A program made the position numbers and the translations under genes. DNA of 64,000 bases, from positions 558,001 to 622,000 of the forward strand of contig CAVXGU010000003.1 of NCBI GenBank assembly GCA_963761615.1. Direction: 5' to 3'. Origin of the DNA: CAVXGU01 sp963761615. Lineage in GTDB: Bacteria > Acidobacteriota > Vicinamibacteria > Vicinamibacterales > CAVVIG01. Position 1 is the stretch's first letter; the number at the start of each line of letters is the position of its first letter. Below are positions 15,660 to 23,044 of the stretch, in pieces. The notes under the pieces were generated by a model. The model made no database searches. It had not been told where the DNA came from and was given only the letters and a program-made list of their open reading frames with translations.

Positions 15660-16576
15660 GAGTTCGGATCCATGGCGACCGTCCCGACCAAGTCGCTCAG
15701 CCGGTCGATCTGGTGACGGGTCAGGTACTCGCCAATGCCCGCGAGGAGCTTCGGCCAGATGAAGGGATCGACGAAGTTGGCGGTGCCGACCTGCACGGCC
15801 GACGCGCCGGCGATCAGGAACTCGAGCGCGTCGCGGGCGTCGGCGATGCCGCCCATCCCGATCACCGGGATCTTCACCGCCTGCCGGCACTCGTAGACCA
15901 TGCGTACGGCGATCGGGCGGATCGCCGGCCCGCTCAGGCCGCCCATCCCGTTGGCCAGCCTGGGGCGTCGGCTCTCGACGTCGATCGCCATCGCCAGGAA
16001 GGTGTTGACCAGCGAGACGGCGTCGGCGCCCGCATCTTCGGAGGCGCGGGCGAAGGAGGCGACGTCGGTCACGTTCGGCGTGAGCTTGGGGATGACGGGC
16101 AGGCTCGTGACCTTTCGGACCGCGCTCACCACGTCGAAGGTGCTGTCCAGGCTGCAGCCGAAGTGGATGCCTCCCTCCTTGATGTTCGGGCACGAGATGT
16201 TGAGCTCGAGCGCCGCCACCCCGTCCGCGTCCGACAGCACCCGCGAGACCTCGACGTACTCGTCCAGGGTCGTGCCGCAGACGTTGACGATCACCGTCGC
16301 GTCCCGGCGGCGCAGCTCGGGCAGGTGCTCGCGCACGAAGGCATGGACCCCCACGCCCTGCAGGCCGATCGCGTTGAGCATCCCCGCCGGGGTCTCGACG
16401 ATGCGCGGCGCGCGGTGCCCTTCGCGCGGGGCGAGGAACAGGCCCTTCACGGCGACGCCGCCGAGCGACGCCAGGTCGACGGTCCCGGCGTACTCGACGC
16501 CGTAGCCGAAGCACCCGCTGGCGGCAATCAGCGGATTCTTGAGCGTGAGCGGGCCGATGCGAACGCTGAGGTCCAT
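15656..16576 (-). CDS. pyrD: Dihydroorotate dehydrogenase, class 1B catalytic subunit
   Basis: A 306-residue FMN enzyme oxidising dihydroorotate to orotate. The class 1 active-site base is a cysteine, in ELNISCPNIKEGG (Cys129). FMN-binding glycines are in VIGMGGIADARDALEFLIAGASAVQVGTA. Adjacency to pyrK identifies it as class 1B, which passes electrons through PyrK to NAD+. It is cytosolic, with no membrane anchor. The ATG at 16576 overlaps the pyrK stop by one base. Confidence 0.96.
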   Translation of the reverse strand: MDLSVRIGPLTLKNPLIAASGCFGYGVEYAGTVDLASLGGVAVKGLFLAPREGHRAPRIVETPAGMLNAIGLQGVGVHAFVREHLPELRRRDATVIVNVCGTTLDEYVEVSRVLSDADGVAALELNISCPNIKEGGIHFGCSLDSTFDVVSAVRKVTSLPVIPKLTPNVTDVASFARASEDAGADAVSLVNTFLAMAIDVESRRPRLANGMGGLSGPAIRPIAVRMVYECRQAVKIPVIGMGGIADARDALEFLIAGASAVQVGTANFVDPFIWPKLLAGIGEYLTRHQIDRLSDLVGTVAMDPNS

Positions 16577-17385
16577 CAGTCCCAGACTATCCGGCGGCCG
16601 TCGAACACCGGGCCGCTGAGGCAGGACCGCACGTGGTGGGGCGCGCCTTCGCTCCGGACCGGCACGACGCAGCTGTAGCAGCCGCCCATGCCGCAGCCCA
16701 TGATGCGCTCGACCGACACCTGTGACGGGCGGTCGTAGCGATCCGCCAGGCGCGCGGTGGCCGCGAGCATGCCTTCGGGGCCGCAGGCGTAGATCGTGAC
16801 CGGCGCGTCCGCCCTGCGCTCCTGCAGCCGTCGCTCGAGGGGGCCCACGACGCGTCCGCGCTCGCCGCGGCTGCCGTCCTCGGTCGTGATCACCAGCTCG
16901 ACGCCCAGGCGCGCGAAGAAGTCGAGGTAGAAGAGCTCGCCGCCGGTGCGGGCGCCGTAGAAGAGGGTCGCGGCGGTGCCCTGGGCCGCGAGCGCCTGCG
17001 CCAGCAACGCGAAGGGCGCGAGTCCGACGCCGCCCGCGACCATCCAGGCCGCCGCCGGCGGCGCGACCGGTTCGAAGGGTCGCCCGAGCGGGCCCAGGAC
17101 GTCGACGATGTCGCCCGGCTTCGCCGCGTAGAGCCGCGAGGTCGACGGCCCGATGCGCTTGTTGAGCAGGGAGAAGGCCACCGGCCCGCCGTCCGCGGCG
17201 CGCTCGATTTCGAACACGGAGAAGGGCCGGCGCAGGAGCGGATCGGCGCTGCGGCCCGCCTTGACCATCACGAACTGGCCGGGGGCGGCCGCCGCGGCGA
17301 TCGCGGGCGCGTCGAGGAGCAGCACGTTGTAGTCGGAGGAGAGGGCGCGGTTCGCCACGACGGCGGCGGCCACGTCGATCGGCAT
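16576..17385 (-). CDS. pyrK: Dihydroorotate dehydrogenase electron-transfer subunit
   Basis: A 269-residue flavoprotein with an FAD-binding fold (DPLLRRPFSVFEI), a nucleotide-binding domain (WMVAGGVGLAPFALLAQAL and YACGPEGML) and a C-terminal [2Fe-2S] cluster motif CGMGGCYSC with a further Cys in VRSCLSGP. It transfers electrons from PyrD FMN to NAD+. The ATG at 17385 has no Shine-Dalgarno but lies six bases after a TATACT -10 box, predicting a leaderless transcript. First gene of pyrK-pyrD-pyrF-glutaredoxin. Upstream in-frame codons run into the divergent gene and are rejected. Confidence 0.94.
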   Translation of the reverse strand: MPIDVAAAVVANRALSSDYNVLLLDAPAIAAAAAPGQFVMVKAGRSADPLLRRPFSVFEIERAADGGPVAFSLLNKRIGPSTSRLYAAKPGDIVDVLGPLGRPFEPVAPPAAAWMVAGGVGLAPFALLAQALAAQGTAATLFYGARTGGELFYLDFFARLGVELVITTEDGSRGERGRVVGPLERRLQERRADAPVTIYACGPEGMLAATARLADRYDRPSQVSVERIMGCGMGGCYSCVVPVRSEGAPHHVRSCLSGPVFDGRRIVWD

Positions 17386-17389
17386 CGCG

Positions 17390-17401
17390 GCAGTATACTG
17401 C
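17390..17401. promoter_or_regulatory. Palindromic divergent -10 element between pyrK and the phosphatase-like gene
   Basis: GCAGTATACTGC is a perfect 12-base palindrome, so each strand reads TATACT: plus strand 17394-17399, minus strand 17397-17392. The minus copy is six bases before the pyrK ATG; the plus copy would start a transcript near 17406, about 19 bases before the ATG at 17425. No clear -35 box is seen on either strand. Confidence 0.5.
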
Positions 17402-17424
17402 AGCGAATTTTCGCCGGGCCCGGA

Positions 17425-19170
17425 ATGCGCTACCTTCGCATGCTCAGCAACTCGGTAGTGGCGGCTGCGCTGGCCGCGGCGTACGTGCTCGTGCTCGTCC
17501 TCGAGCTGAATCCGGCGCTCCGTCTCGATCCGGTGGGCCTCCGGCCGCTCGCCGCGACGGTCGGCCTCTTCTACCTCGTCCACCTGACCGCGCTCTTCTA
17601 CGTCCTGCTCGTCGTGCGTCAGCTGCTCGCGCGCGAAGTGTTCTCGCCGGCGTGGGTCAGCGTGGGCGTGCTCGTGTGGCTGGGCGCGGCCGCGGCCGCG
17701 GTCGGCGCCGCTCTGTTCTGGATCAACCTCTCGACGTTCGGGGTCGTGCTGGAGCCGGCCACCGGCCGGATCATGGAGAACAGCGCCATCCTGCTGGCCG
17801 CCGCCGCGCTCCTGTTCGTCATGCTCTCCGTGATCCGCTCGCAGCTCCTGCCGCGCGGACGATGGCTGTGCGGCGTGCTGTTCGTCACCGTCTCGGCCGG
17901 ATCGGTCGTCGGGCCGATGATCCTCCGCGGGCGCGGTGTGGCGCCGGCGCCGGCGCCCCCGGCCGCGGACTCGGGGCCGGAGCTCGGCGTCGCGGACGTG
18001 CCGGGCCGCGTCGAGATCATCGCGATGGACGCCGGGTCGCTCGACTTCCTCACGAGCGTGACCGCCGAAGGCCGGCTGCCGAACTTCGGGCGCATCCTGG
18101 ACACCGGCGCCGTGATTCGCCTGGGAACGATTCACCCGACGGCCGCCGACGCGGTCTGGGCGGCCGTCGCGACCGGCAAGCTGCCGCAGAAGAACGGCAT
18201 CCGCTCGGCCGGCGTCTACACCCTTCCCGGCGGCGGGGATCCGCTCCAGCTGCTCCCGAACTACTGCTACGCCCAGGCGCTCGTGCGCTTCGGCTTCCTC
18301 GTTGAGGAGCCCCACACGCAGGCGGCCCTGAGGGCGCGCACGATCTGGAGCATCCTCAGCTCGCTCGGCATCTCGGTGGGCGTCGTCGACTGGCCGCTGA
18401 CCTCGCCCGCTCCGCCCGTCCGCGGCTATCTGGTCAGCGACACCTTCCACCGCTTCGCGGAGTCGCCGCCGGGGCTCAACGAGCCTCCGCGGATCTACCC
18501 GCCGGAGCTGACGGTCGACGCCCTGCGCGCGATGGACGAGGAGCTCGCCGCGCCCGACCCGGACGCGGACGATCCCCCGCTCGAGCCGCGCTTCCGCCAG
18601 CCCGGCCGGATCGACCGCGTCTACGATCGCCTGGCGCGCGATCTCGATCAGGCGCTGCCGGCGCAGGTGACCATCGTCCGGTACCAGAGCCTGGATACCA
18701 TCGGCCACTACTTCCTGCGCTTCGCCGAGCCGGCGGGCTTCGGCGACGTCACGCCCGAGGAGCGCCGCGCGTTCGGGTCGGTGCTGGAACACCACTACGG
18801 CCTCGTCGATGCCGCGATCGGGCGGGCGATCGCCGCCCTCGGCCCGAACGACCTGCTGCTGGTGATGTCGGGCTGGGGCATGCAGCCGCTGAGCTTCGGC
18901 CGTCGGCTGCTGGAGCGCGTCATCGGCGACCCCGACGTCAGCGGCACGCACGAGGGGGCGCCGGACGGGTTCCTCATCGCCTACGGGGGCATGGTCACCA
19001 CCGGGCGGCTGCCGTCCCGCGCGTCGGTGGTGGACGTCGTGCCCACCGTGCTCTACTTCCTCGGCCTGCCGATCGGCCGCGACATGGACGGGTACGCGCG
19101 AACCGATCTGTTCGAGCGATCGTTCAGCGACCGGCATCCGATCACGTTCATTCCCAGCTACGGCAGGTGA
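17425..19170 (+). CDS. Membrane-anchored alkaline-phosphatase-superfamily protein (type I phosphodiesterase-like)
   Basis: A 581-residue protein with four or so N-terminal membrane segments (residues 10-170). A Pro/Ala linker leads to a large domain of the type I phosphodiesterase/nucleotide pyrophosphatase fold. The metal-binding aspartate region is VEIIAMDAGSLDF; the nucleophile is probably a Thr or Ser in GTIHPTAADAVWAAVATGKLP. Later ligands are in YQSLDTIGHYFLRF, LLLVMSGWGM and GTHEGAPDGFLIAYG. The substrate is unknown; a phospho- or sulfo-ester or a glycolipid head group would fit. It is divergent from pyrK and its ribosome site (CCCGGA) is weak. Confidence 0.78.
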   Translation: MRYLRMLSNSVVAAALAAAYVLVLVLELNPALRLDPVGLRPLAATVGLFYLVHLTALFYVLLVVRQLLAREVFSPAWVSVGVLVWLGAAAAAVGAALFWINLSTFGVVLEPATGRIMENSAILLAAAALLFVMLSVIRSQLLPRGRWLCGVLFVTVSAGSVVGPMILRGRGVAPAPAPPAADSGPELGVADVPGRVEIIAMDAGSLDFLTSVTAEGRLPNFGRILDTGAVIRLGTIHPTAADAVWAAVATGKLPQKNGIRSAGVYTLPGGGDPLQLLPNYCYAQALVRFGFLVEEPHTQAALRARTIWSILSSLGISVGVVDWPLTSPAPPVRGYLVSDTFHRFAESPPGLNEPPRIYPPELTVDALRAMDEELAAPDPDADDPPLEPRFRQPGRIDRVYDRLARDLDQALPAQVTIVRYQSLDTIGHYFLRFAEPAGFGDVTPEERRAFGSVLEHHYGLVDAAIGRAIAALGPNDLLLVMSGWGMQPLSFGRRLLERVIGDPDVSGTHEGAPDGFLIAYGGMVTTGRLPSRASVVDVVPTVLYFLGLPIGRDMDGYARTDLFERSFSDRHPITFIPSYGR

Positions 19171-19196
19171 CCCACCGGCCGGATCTCCGCTATACT
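19167..19196 (+). promoter_or_regulatory. Predicted promoter of the pyrR-pyrB-pyrC operon
   Basis: TATACT (-10) at 19191-19196 with GTGACC (-35-like) at 19167-19172, 18-base spacing. This gives a leader of roughly 100 bases before pyrR, which holds the PyrR-binding hairpin and a leader ORF. Confidence 0.55.
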
Positions 19197-19207
19197 GGGC
19201 CAGCCGT

Positions 19208-19240
19208 CTTTAACGCGCTCCCGCGAGAGTGCGAAGAGGT
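19208..19240 (+). promoter_or_regulatory. Predicted PyrR-binding RNA hairpin in the pyr leader
   Basis: CTTTAA (19208-19213) precedes a 7-bp stem CGCGCTC/GAGTGCG (19214-19220 with 19227-19233, one G-U pair) enclosing the hexaloop CCGCGA, followed by AAGAGG (19234-19239). Established PyrR-binding hairpins have a CNGNGA hexaloop, a UUUAA-type internal bulge and a GAAGG-like 3' flank, and all three are present. The 3' flank AGAGG also serves as the ribosome site of the leader ORF at 19245, suggesting translational control by UMP-bound PyrR. Confidence 0.7.
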
Positions 19241-19244
19241 GCCG

Positions 19245-19316
19245 ATGAGCTTCGTCCTTCCGCCACCCGCCGTCCTTCACCCACTCGTCGCAGGAGTCCA
19301 CCCGTGCCGGTCGTGA
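19245..19316 (+). CDS. Putative 23-residue pyr leader peptide
   Basis: ATG at 19245 is five bases after AGAGG, which is the 3' arm of the predicted PyrR-binding element. The short frame (MSFVLPPPAVLHPLVAGVHP then CRS) ends at 19316, 13 bases inside pyrR, whose GTG is at 19304. Leader ORFs that couple translation to pyr expression have been described for Thermus PyrR systems; the same role here is inferred. The peptide sequence itself shows no domain. Confidence 0.45.
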   Translation: MSFVLPPPAVLHPLVAGVHPCRS

Positions 19317-19852
19317 TGGATGCCGACCGGATGGCGCGCACCCTGACGCGCATCGCCCACGAGATCCTGGAACGCAACCGCGGAGTCGAGGAGCTGGCCT
19401 TCGTCGGCATCCGCGCCCGCGGCGTACCGCTCGCCAAGCGTCTGGCCCGGGCCATCCGCGAGATCAACGGGCACGAGGTGCCGACGGGCGCGCTCGACAT
19501 CACGCTCTACCGCGACGACCTGATGCGGCACGCGGTGGGCCCGCAGCCGGTGGTGCGCCGCACCGAGGTGCCGTTCTCGATCGACAACAAGCGCATCCTG
19601 CTCGTCGACGACGTGCTGTACACGGGGCGGACGGTCCGCGCCGCGCTCGACGCGCTCATCGACTTCGGGCGGCCTCGCTCGATTCAGCTCGTGGTCCTGG
19701 TGGACCGCGGCCATCGCGAGCTGCCCATCAAGGCCGACTACGTCGGCAAGAACCTGCCGACCTCGCTCGACCAGAGCGTCCAGGTCCACCTGGTCGAGAT
19801 CGACGGGACGGACGAAGTGGAGCTCAAGGACGAAAGGCGGGCGCAGGCATGA
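19304..19852 (+). CDS. pyrR: Bifunctional PyrR: pyr mRNA-binding regulator / uracil phosphoribosyltransferase
   Basis: A 182-residue PRTase-fold protein. The N-terminus VVMDADRMARTLTRIAHEIL and the PRPP-binding loop ILLVDDVLYTGRTVRAALDAL are diagnostic, and the ending VQVHLVEIDGTDEVEL is typical. UMP-bound PyrR binds pyr leader RNA and lowers expression; it also has some UPRTase activity. The GTG at 19304 is chosen because AGGAG lies eight bases upstream and the protein then starts with PVVMDADRM; a start at 19229 would translate the leader RNA. Its stop overlaps the pyrB start (ATGA). Confidence 0.95.
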   Translation: MPVVMDADRMARTLTRIAHEILERNRGVEELAFVGIRARGVPLAKRLARAIREINGHEVPTGALDITLYRDDLMRHAVGPQPVVRRTEVPFSIDNKRILLVDDVLYTGRTVRAALDALIDFGRPRSIQLVVLVDRGHRELPIKADYVGKNLPTSLDQSVQVHLVEIDGTDEVELKDERRAQA

Positions 19853-20802
19853 GCGCCGAGACTGCGGTGACGACGTCGCTTCGCACGCGGGATCTGCTCG
19901 CGATCGCGGACCTGTCCGCCGAGGAGATCGGGCTGATCCTCGACACGGCGGAGGCCATGCGCGAGATCGGCGAGCGCCCGATCAAGAAGGTGCCGACGCT
20001 CCGGGGCAAAACCGTCGTGAACATGTTCTTCGAGCCCAGCACGCGGACGCGCACGTCGTTCGAAATCGCGGAGAAGCGCCTGAGCGCGGACACGCTGAAC
20101 ATCGCGGCGGCCAGCTCGAGCGTGCTCAAGGGCGAGACGCTGGTGGACACGGCGAGAACGATCGAGGCGATGGCGCCGGACATGATCGTGCTGCGCCACG
20201 CCGCGTCGGGAGCGGCGCACCTGCTGGCGCGGATGTGCGGGGCGGGGATCATCAACGCCGGCGACGGGATGCACGAGCACCCGACGCAGGCGCTGCTCGA
20301 CGCCTACACGATCCGCGCCCACAAGGGCCGCATTGCCGGGCTCAAGGTCGCCATCGTCGGCGACCTGCTGCACAGCCGCGTGCTTCGATCGAACGTGCTG
20401 GCGCTGACCCGGCTGGGCGCGGAGGTCTGGGTATGCGGCCCGCCGACGCTCGTGCCCGTCGGCATCGAGCGCCTCGGGGTCCGGGCGACGTCCTCGATCG
20501 ACGCCGCCGTCGAGGGCGCCGACGTGGTGATGCTGCTGCGAATCCAGCAGGAGCGGATGCACGGCGCCTTCTTCCCGTCGCTGCGCGAGTACTTCACCGT
20601 GTTCGGCATGACGGTCGAGCGCCTGGCGCGCGCCAAGGCCGACGTCATCATCATGCATCCGGGGCCGATGAACCGCGGCGTGGAGATCGCCTCGGAGGTC
20701 GCCGACGGCCCGTACTCCGTGATTCTCGAACAGGTGGCCAACGGCGTCGCGGTCCGGATGGCGGTGCTGTACCTGCTGGCGGGCGGCGCCGAGGTGGAGT
20801 GA
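19849..20802 (+). CDS. pyrB: Aspartate carbamoyltransferase catalytic subunit
   Basis: A 317-residue enzyme joining carbamoyl phosphate and aspartate. The carbamoyl-phosphate motif is FFEPSTRTRTSFE (about residues 63-75); the second is HPTQALLDAYTI. KGETLVDTARTIEAM and MHPGPMNRG are the ATCase-specific regions. No pyrI regulatory chain gene is adjacent, consistent with a pyrB-pyrC arrangement in which ATCase can associate with dihydroorotase. Translationally coupled to pyrR. Confidence 0.96.
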   Translation: MSAETAVTTSLRTRDLLAIADLSAEEIGLILDTAEAMREIGERPIKKVPTLRGKTVVNMFFEPSTRTRTSFEIAEKRLSADTLNIAAASSSVLKGETLVDTARTIEAMAPDMIVLRHAASGAAHLLARMCGAGIINAGDGMHEHPTQALLDAYTIRAHKGRIAGLKVAIVGDLLHSRVLRSNVLALTRLGAEVWVCGPPTLVPVGIERLGVRATSSIDAAVEGADVVMLLRIQQERMHGAFFPSLREYFTVFGMTVERLARAKADVIIMHPGPMNRGVEIASEVADGPYSVILEQVANGVAVRMAVLYLLAGGAEVE

Positions 20803-20820
20803 ATGGGAGGCGACGGTCGG

Positions 20821-22128
20821 ATGAAACGGTTGCTGAAGGGAGGACGGGTCGTCGACCCGGTCAACGGCCTCGACGGCGCGTTCGACGTGCTGATCGACGG
20901 GGATCGCATCGCGCGCGTCGGCCGGGACCTGCCCGCCGAGGGCGCGGCGGTCGTCGACGTGCCGGCCGGGTTCGTCGTCTGCCCGGGGCTCATCGACATG
21001 CACGTGCACCTGCGGGAGCCGGGCCAGGAGCACAAGGAGACGGTGGCGACGGGCGCGGCCGCGGCCGTGGCCGGCGGCTTCACCGCCGTCGCGTGCATGC
21101 CGAACACGAGCCCCGTCAACGACAACGCGGGCGTGACCGAGTTCGTGCTGCGGCGTGCGGCCGAAGCCGGGCTCGCGCGGGTCTACCCGATCGGCGCCGT
21201 GTCGCGCGGCCAGGCGGGCGAGCAGCTCGCCGATCTCGCCGAGCTGCGCCGGGCGGGCTGCGTGGCGGTGAGCGACGACGGTCGGCCGGTCGCCACGGCG
21301 ATGCTCATGCGACGGGCGCTCGAGTACACCTCGATGCTCGGCATGCCGATCATCGAGCACTGCGAGGAGCAGACCCTCAAGGGTGACGGGGTCGCCCACG
21401 AAGGCTTCTTCGCGTCGACGCTGGGCCTGCGGGGCATACCCGGCGAGGCCGAGTCGATCATGGCGCAGCGCGACATCGCCCTGGCCGGCCTGACCGGCGG
21501 CGTCGTGCACATCGCGCACATGAGCGCCCGCCAGACCCTCGACGCCGTCCGCCACGGGAAGAACCGCGGAGCAGCGGTGACCTGCGAGGTCACGCCCCAT
21601 CACTTCGTCCTCACCGACGAGATGCTGTCGGCGCCGGTGCCGTACGACACGAACGTGAAGATGAACCCTCCGCTGCGCGCCGACGCCGATCGCGACGCGA
21701 TGCTCGCCGGGCTCGCCGACGGCAGCGTCGACGTCATCGCGACCGATCACGCGCCGCACCACGAGGACGAGAAGCGCGTGGAGTTCGACCGCGCGCCGTT
21801 CGGCATCATCGGCCTCGAGACGGCCGTGTCGCTGTGCTTCGACCGCCTCGTGGCCCCGGGACGGATCACGCTCGCGCGCCTGATCGAGCTGCTGTCGGCG
21901 AATCCGGCGAGGATTCTGGGCGTGCCGGGCGGGTCGCTGTCGGAAGGGGCGCCCGCCGACGTCACCATCCTCGCCCCGGATCTCCCGGTGACCGTGTCGG
22001 CGGCCACCATGCGATCGAAGTCGCGGAACACGCCGTTCGACGGCTGGCGGCTGACCGGCGGCGTGGCGGCCACCATCGTCGGGGGACGCGCCGTCTTCGT
22101 CAACCGCGATGCCGCGCTCGCCATCTAG
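20821..22128 (+). CDS. pyrC: Dihydroorotase, class I
   Basis: A 435-residue amidohydrolase forming dihydroorotate. Zinc ligands are in DMHVHLREPGQE, with further histidines in PIIEHCEE and HIAHMSARQT and the catalytic Asp in VIATDHAPHHEDEK. The substrate-binding CMPNTSPVND is present. I prefer the ATG at 20821, ten bases after GGGAGG and giving the usual MKRLLKGGRVVDPVNG start; an ATG at 20803 directly after pyrB is the alternative. The 3' end overlaps the next gene by about 20 bases. Confidence 0.95.
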   Translation: MKRLLKGGRVVDPVNGLDGAFDVLIDGDRIARVGRDLPAEGAAVVDVPAGFVVCPGLIDMHVHLREPGQEHKETVATGAAAAVAGGFTAVACMPNTSPVNDNAGVTEFVLRRAAEAGLARVYPIGAVSRGQAGEQLADLAELRRAGCVAVSDDGRPVATAMLMRRALEYTSMLGMPIIEHCEEQTLKGDGVAHEGFFASTLGLRGIPGEAESIMAQRDIALAGLTGGVVHIAHMSARQTLDAVRHGKNRGAAVTCEVTPHHFVLTDEMLSAPVPYDTNVKMNPPLRADADRDAMLAGLADGSVDVIATDHAPHHEDEKRVEFDRAPFGIIGLETAVSLCFDRLVAPGRITLARLIELLSANPARILGVPGGSLSEGAPADVTILAPDLPVTVSAATMRSKSRNTPFDGWRLTGGVAATIVGGRAVFVNRDAALAI

Positions 22129-23044
22129 GGCGGGCGCGCCCGCGCCCGCGGTCGACGTGCCGCGCCTGACGCCGACGCTCGACCGGCTGTACGACAGCTT
22201 CAACGGTCCCGACTCGGCGGCCGATCCCATCCAGATCGTCCGGCGGTACGCACGCCCCGACGACCAGGAGATCGTCGGGTTCTGCGCCGCGGCGCTGGCG
22301 TTCGGACGCGTCGCCGCCGTGCTCCAGTCGATCGGCCGCTTCACCGCGATCGTCGGCGAGCGCCCGGCGGACTACGTCCGCGCCTTCGATCCGAACGCCG
22401 CCCGGGAGCCGTTCGGCGGCTTCGTCCACCGGTGGATCCGCGGCGTCGACCTGATCGCGCTCCTCTGGGTGCTGCGTCAGATGCTCGAGCGCCGGGGATC
22501 GATCGAGGGATTCTTCCTCGAGGGCTACGACCCGCACGACCCGACGCTGGCCCGCGCCGTCGACAGCTTCTCCACGCGGGCGCTGCAGCTCGATCTCGCG
22601 CGCGCCTACGGCCGGACGAACAGTCGTCCCGGCGTCGCCTACTTCTTCCCCCGGCCCTCGTCCGGCAGCGCGTGCAAGCGCCTGAACCTGTTCCTTCGCT
22701 GGATGGTCCGCCGCGACGCGCTCGATCTGGGCGTCTGGACGCGGGTGCCGCCCTCCAAGCTCGTGGTGCCCCTCGACACGCACGTCGTGCGTGTCGGACG
22801 CTGTCTGGGGCTGACCCGGTACCGCAGCCCCGGGTGGCGGATGGCCGAGGACATCACCGCGTCCCTGCGGCGGATCGACCCCGCGGATCCGGTGCGCTAC
22901 GACTTCTCGCTGTGCCACCTGGGCATGATGAACGCCTGCGGGTTCAATCGCCCGCAGGGCGACGCGCAGTGTCCGTTGCGTGGCGCGTGCCGGCCACGCG
23001 GGCGTAGACCGCGGCGGTCCCGGCGACCATCCGCTCCACGGTGA
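22109..23044 (+). CDS. TIGR02757 (DUF2400) family protein, HhH-GPD-like with cysteine cluster
   Basis: A 311-residue protein of unknown function. The fold is related to HhH-GPD DNA glycosylases: LVVPLDTHVVRVGRCLGLT, then DITASLRRIDPADPVRYDFSLCHLG, then further cysteines in NACGFN, QCPL and GAC that could bind an Fe-S cluster. The family core appears to end near 22990; the last about 18 residues are Arg/Pro-rich. The final 101 bases overlap the 3' end of the convergent glycosyltransferase gene. The ATG at 22109 lies within the end of pyrC, which has no separate ribosome site for it. Confidence 0.82.
   Translation: MPRSPSRAGAPAPAVDVPRLTPTLDRLYDSFNGPDSAADPIQIVRRYARPDDQEIVGFCAAALAFGRVAAVLQSIGRFTAIVGERPADYVRAFDPNAAREPFGGFVHRWIRGVDLIALLWVLRQMLERRGSIEGFFLEGYDPHDPTLARAVDSFSTRALQLDLARAYGRTNSRPGVAYFFPRPSSGSACKRLNLFLRWMVRRDALDLGVWTRVPPSKLVVPLDTHVVRVGRCLGLTRYRSPGWRMAEDITASLRRIDPADPVRYDFSLCHLGMMNACGFNRPQGDAQCPLRGACRPRGRRPRRSRRPSAPR

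Noticed and set aside
16576..19137. pyrK extended upstream to 19137
   Set aside because: The extension is antisense to the divergent phosphatase-like gene; the pyrK domain starts normally at 17385 behind a -10 box.
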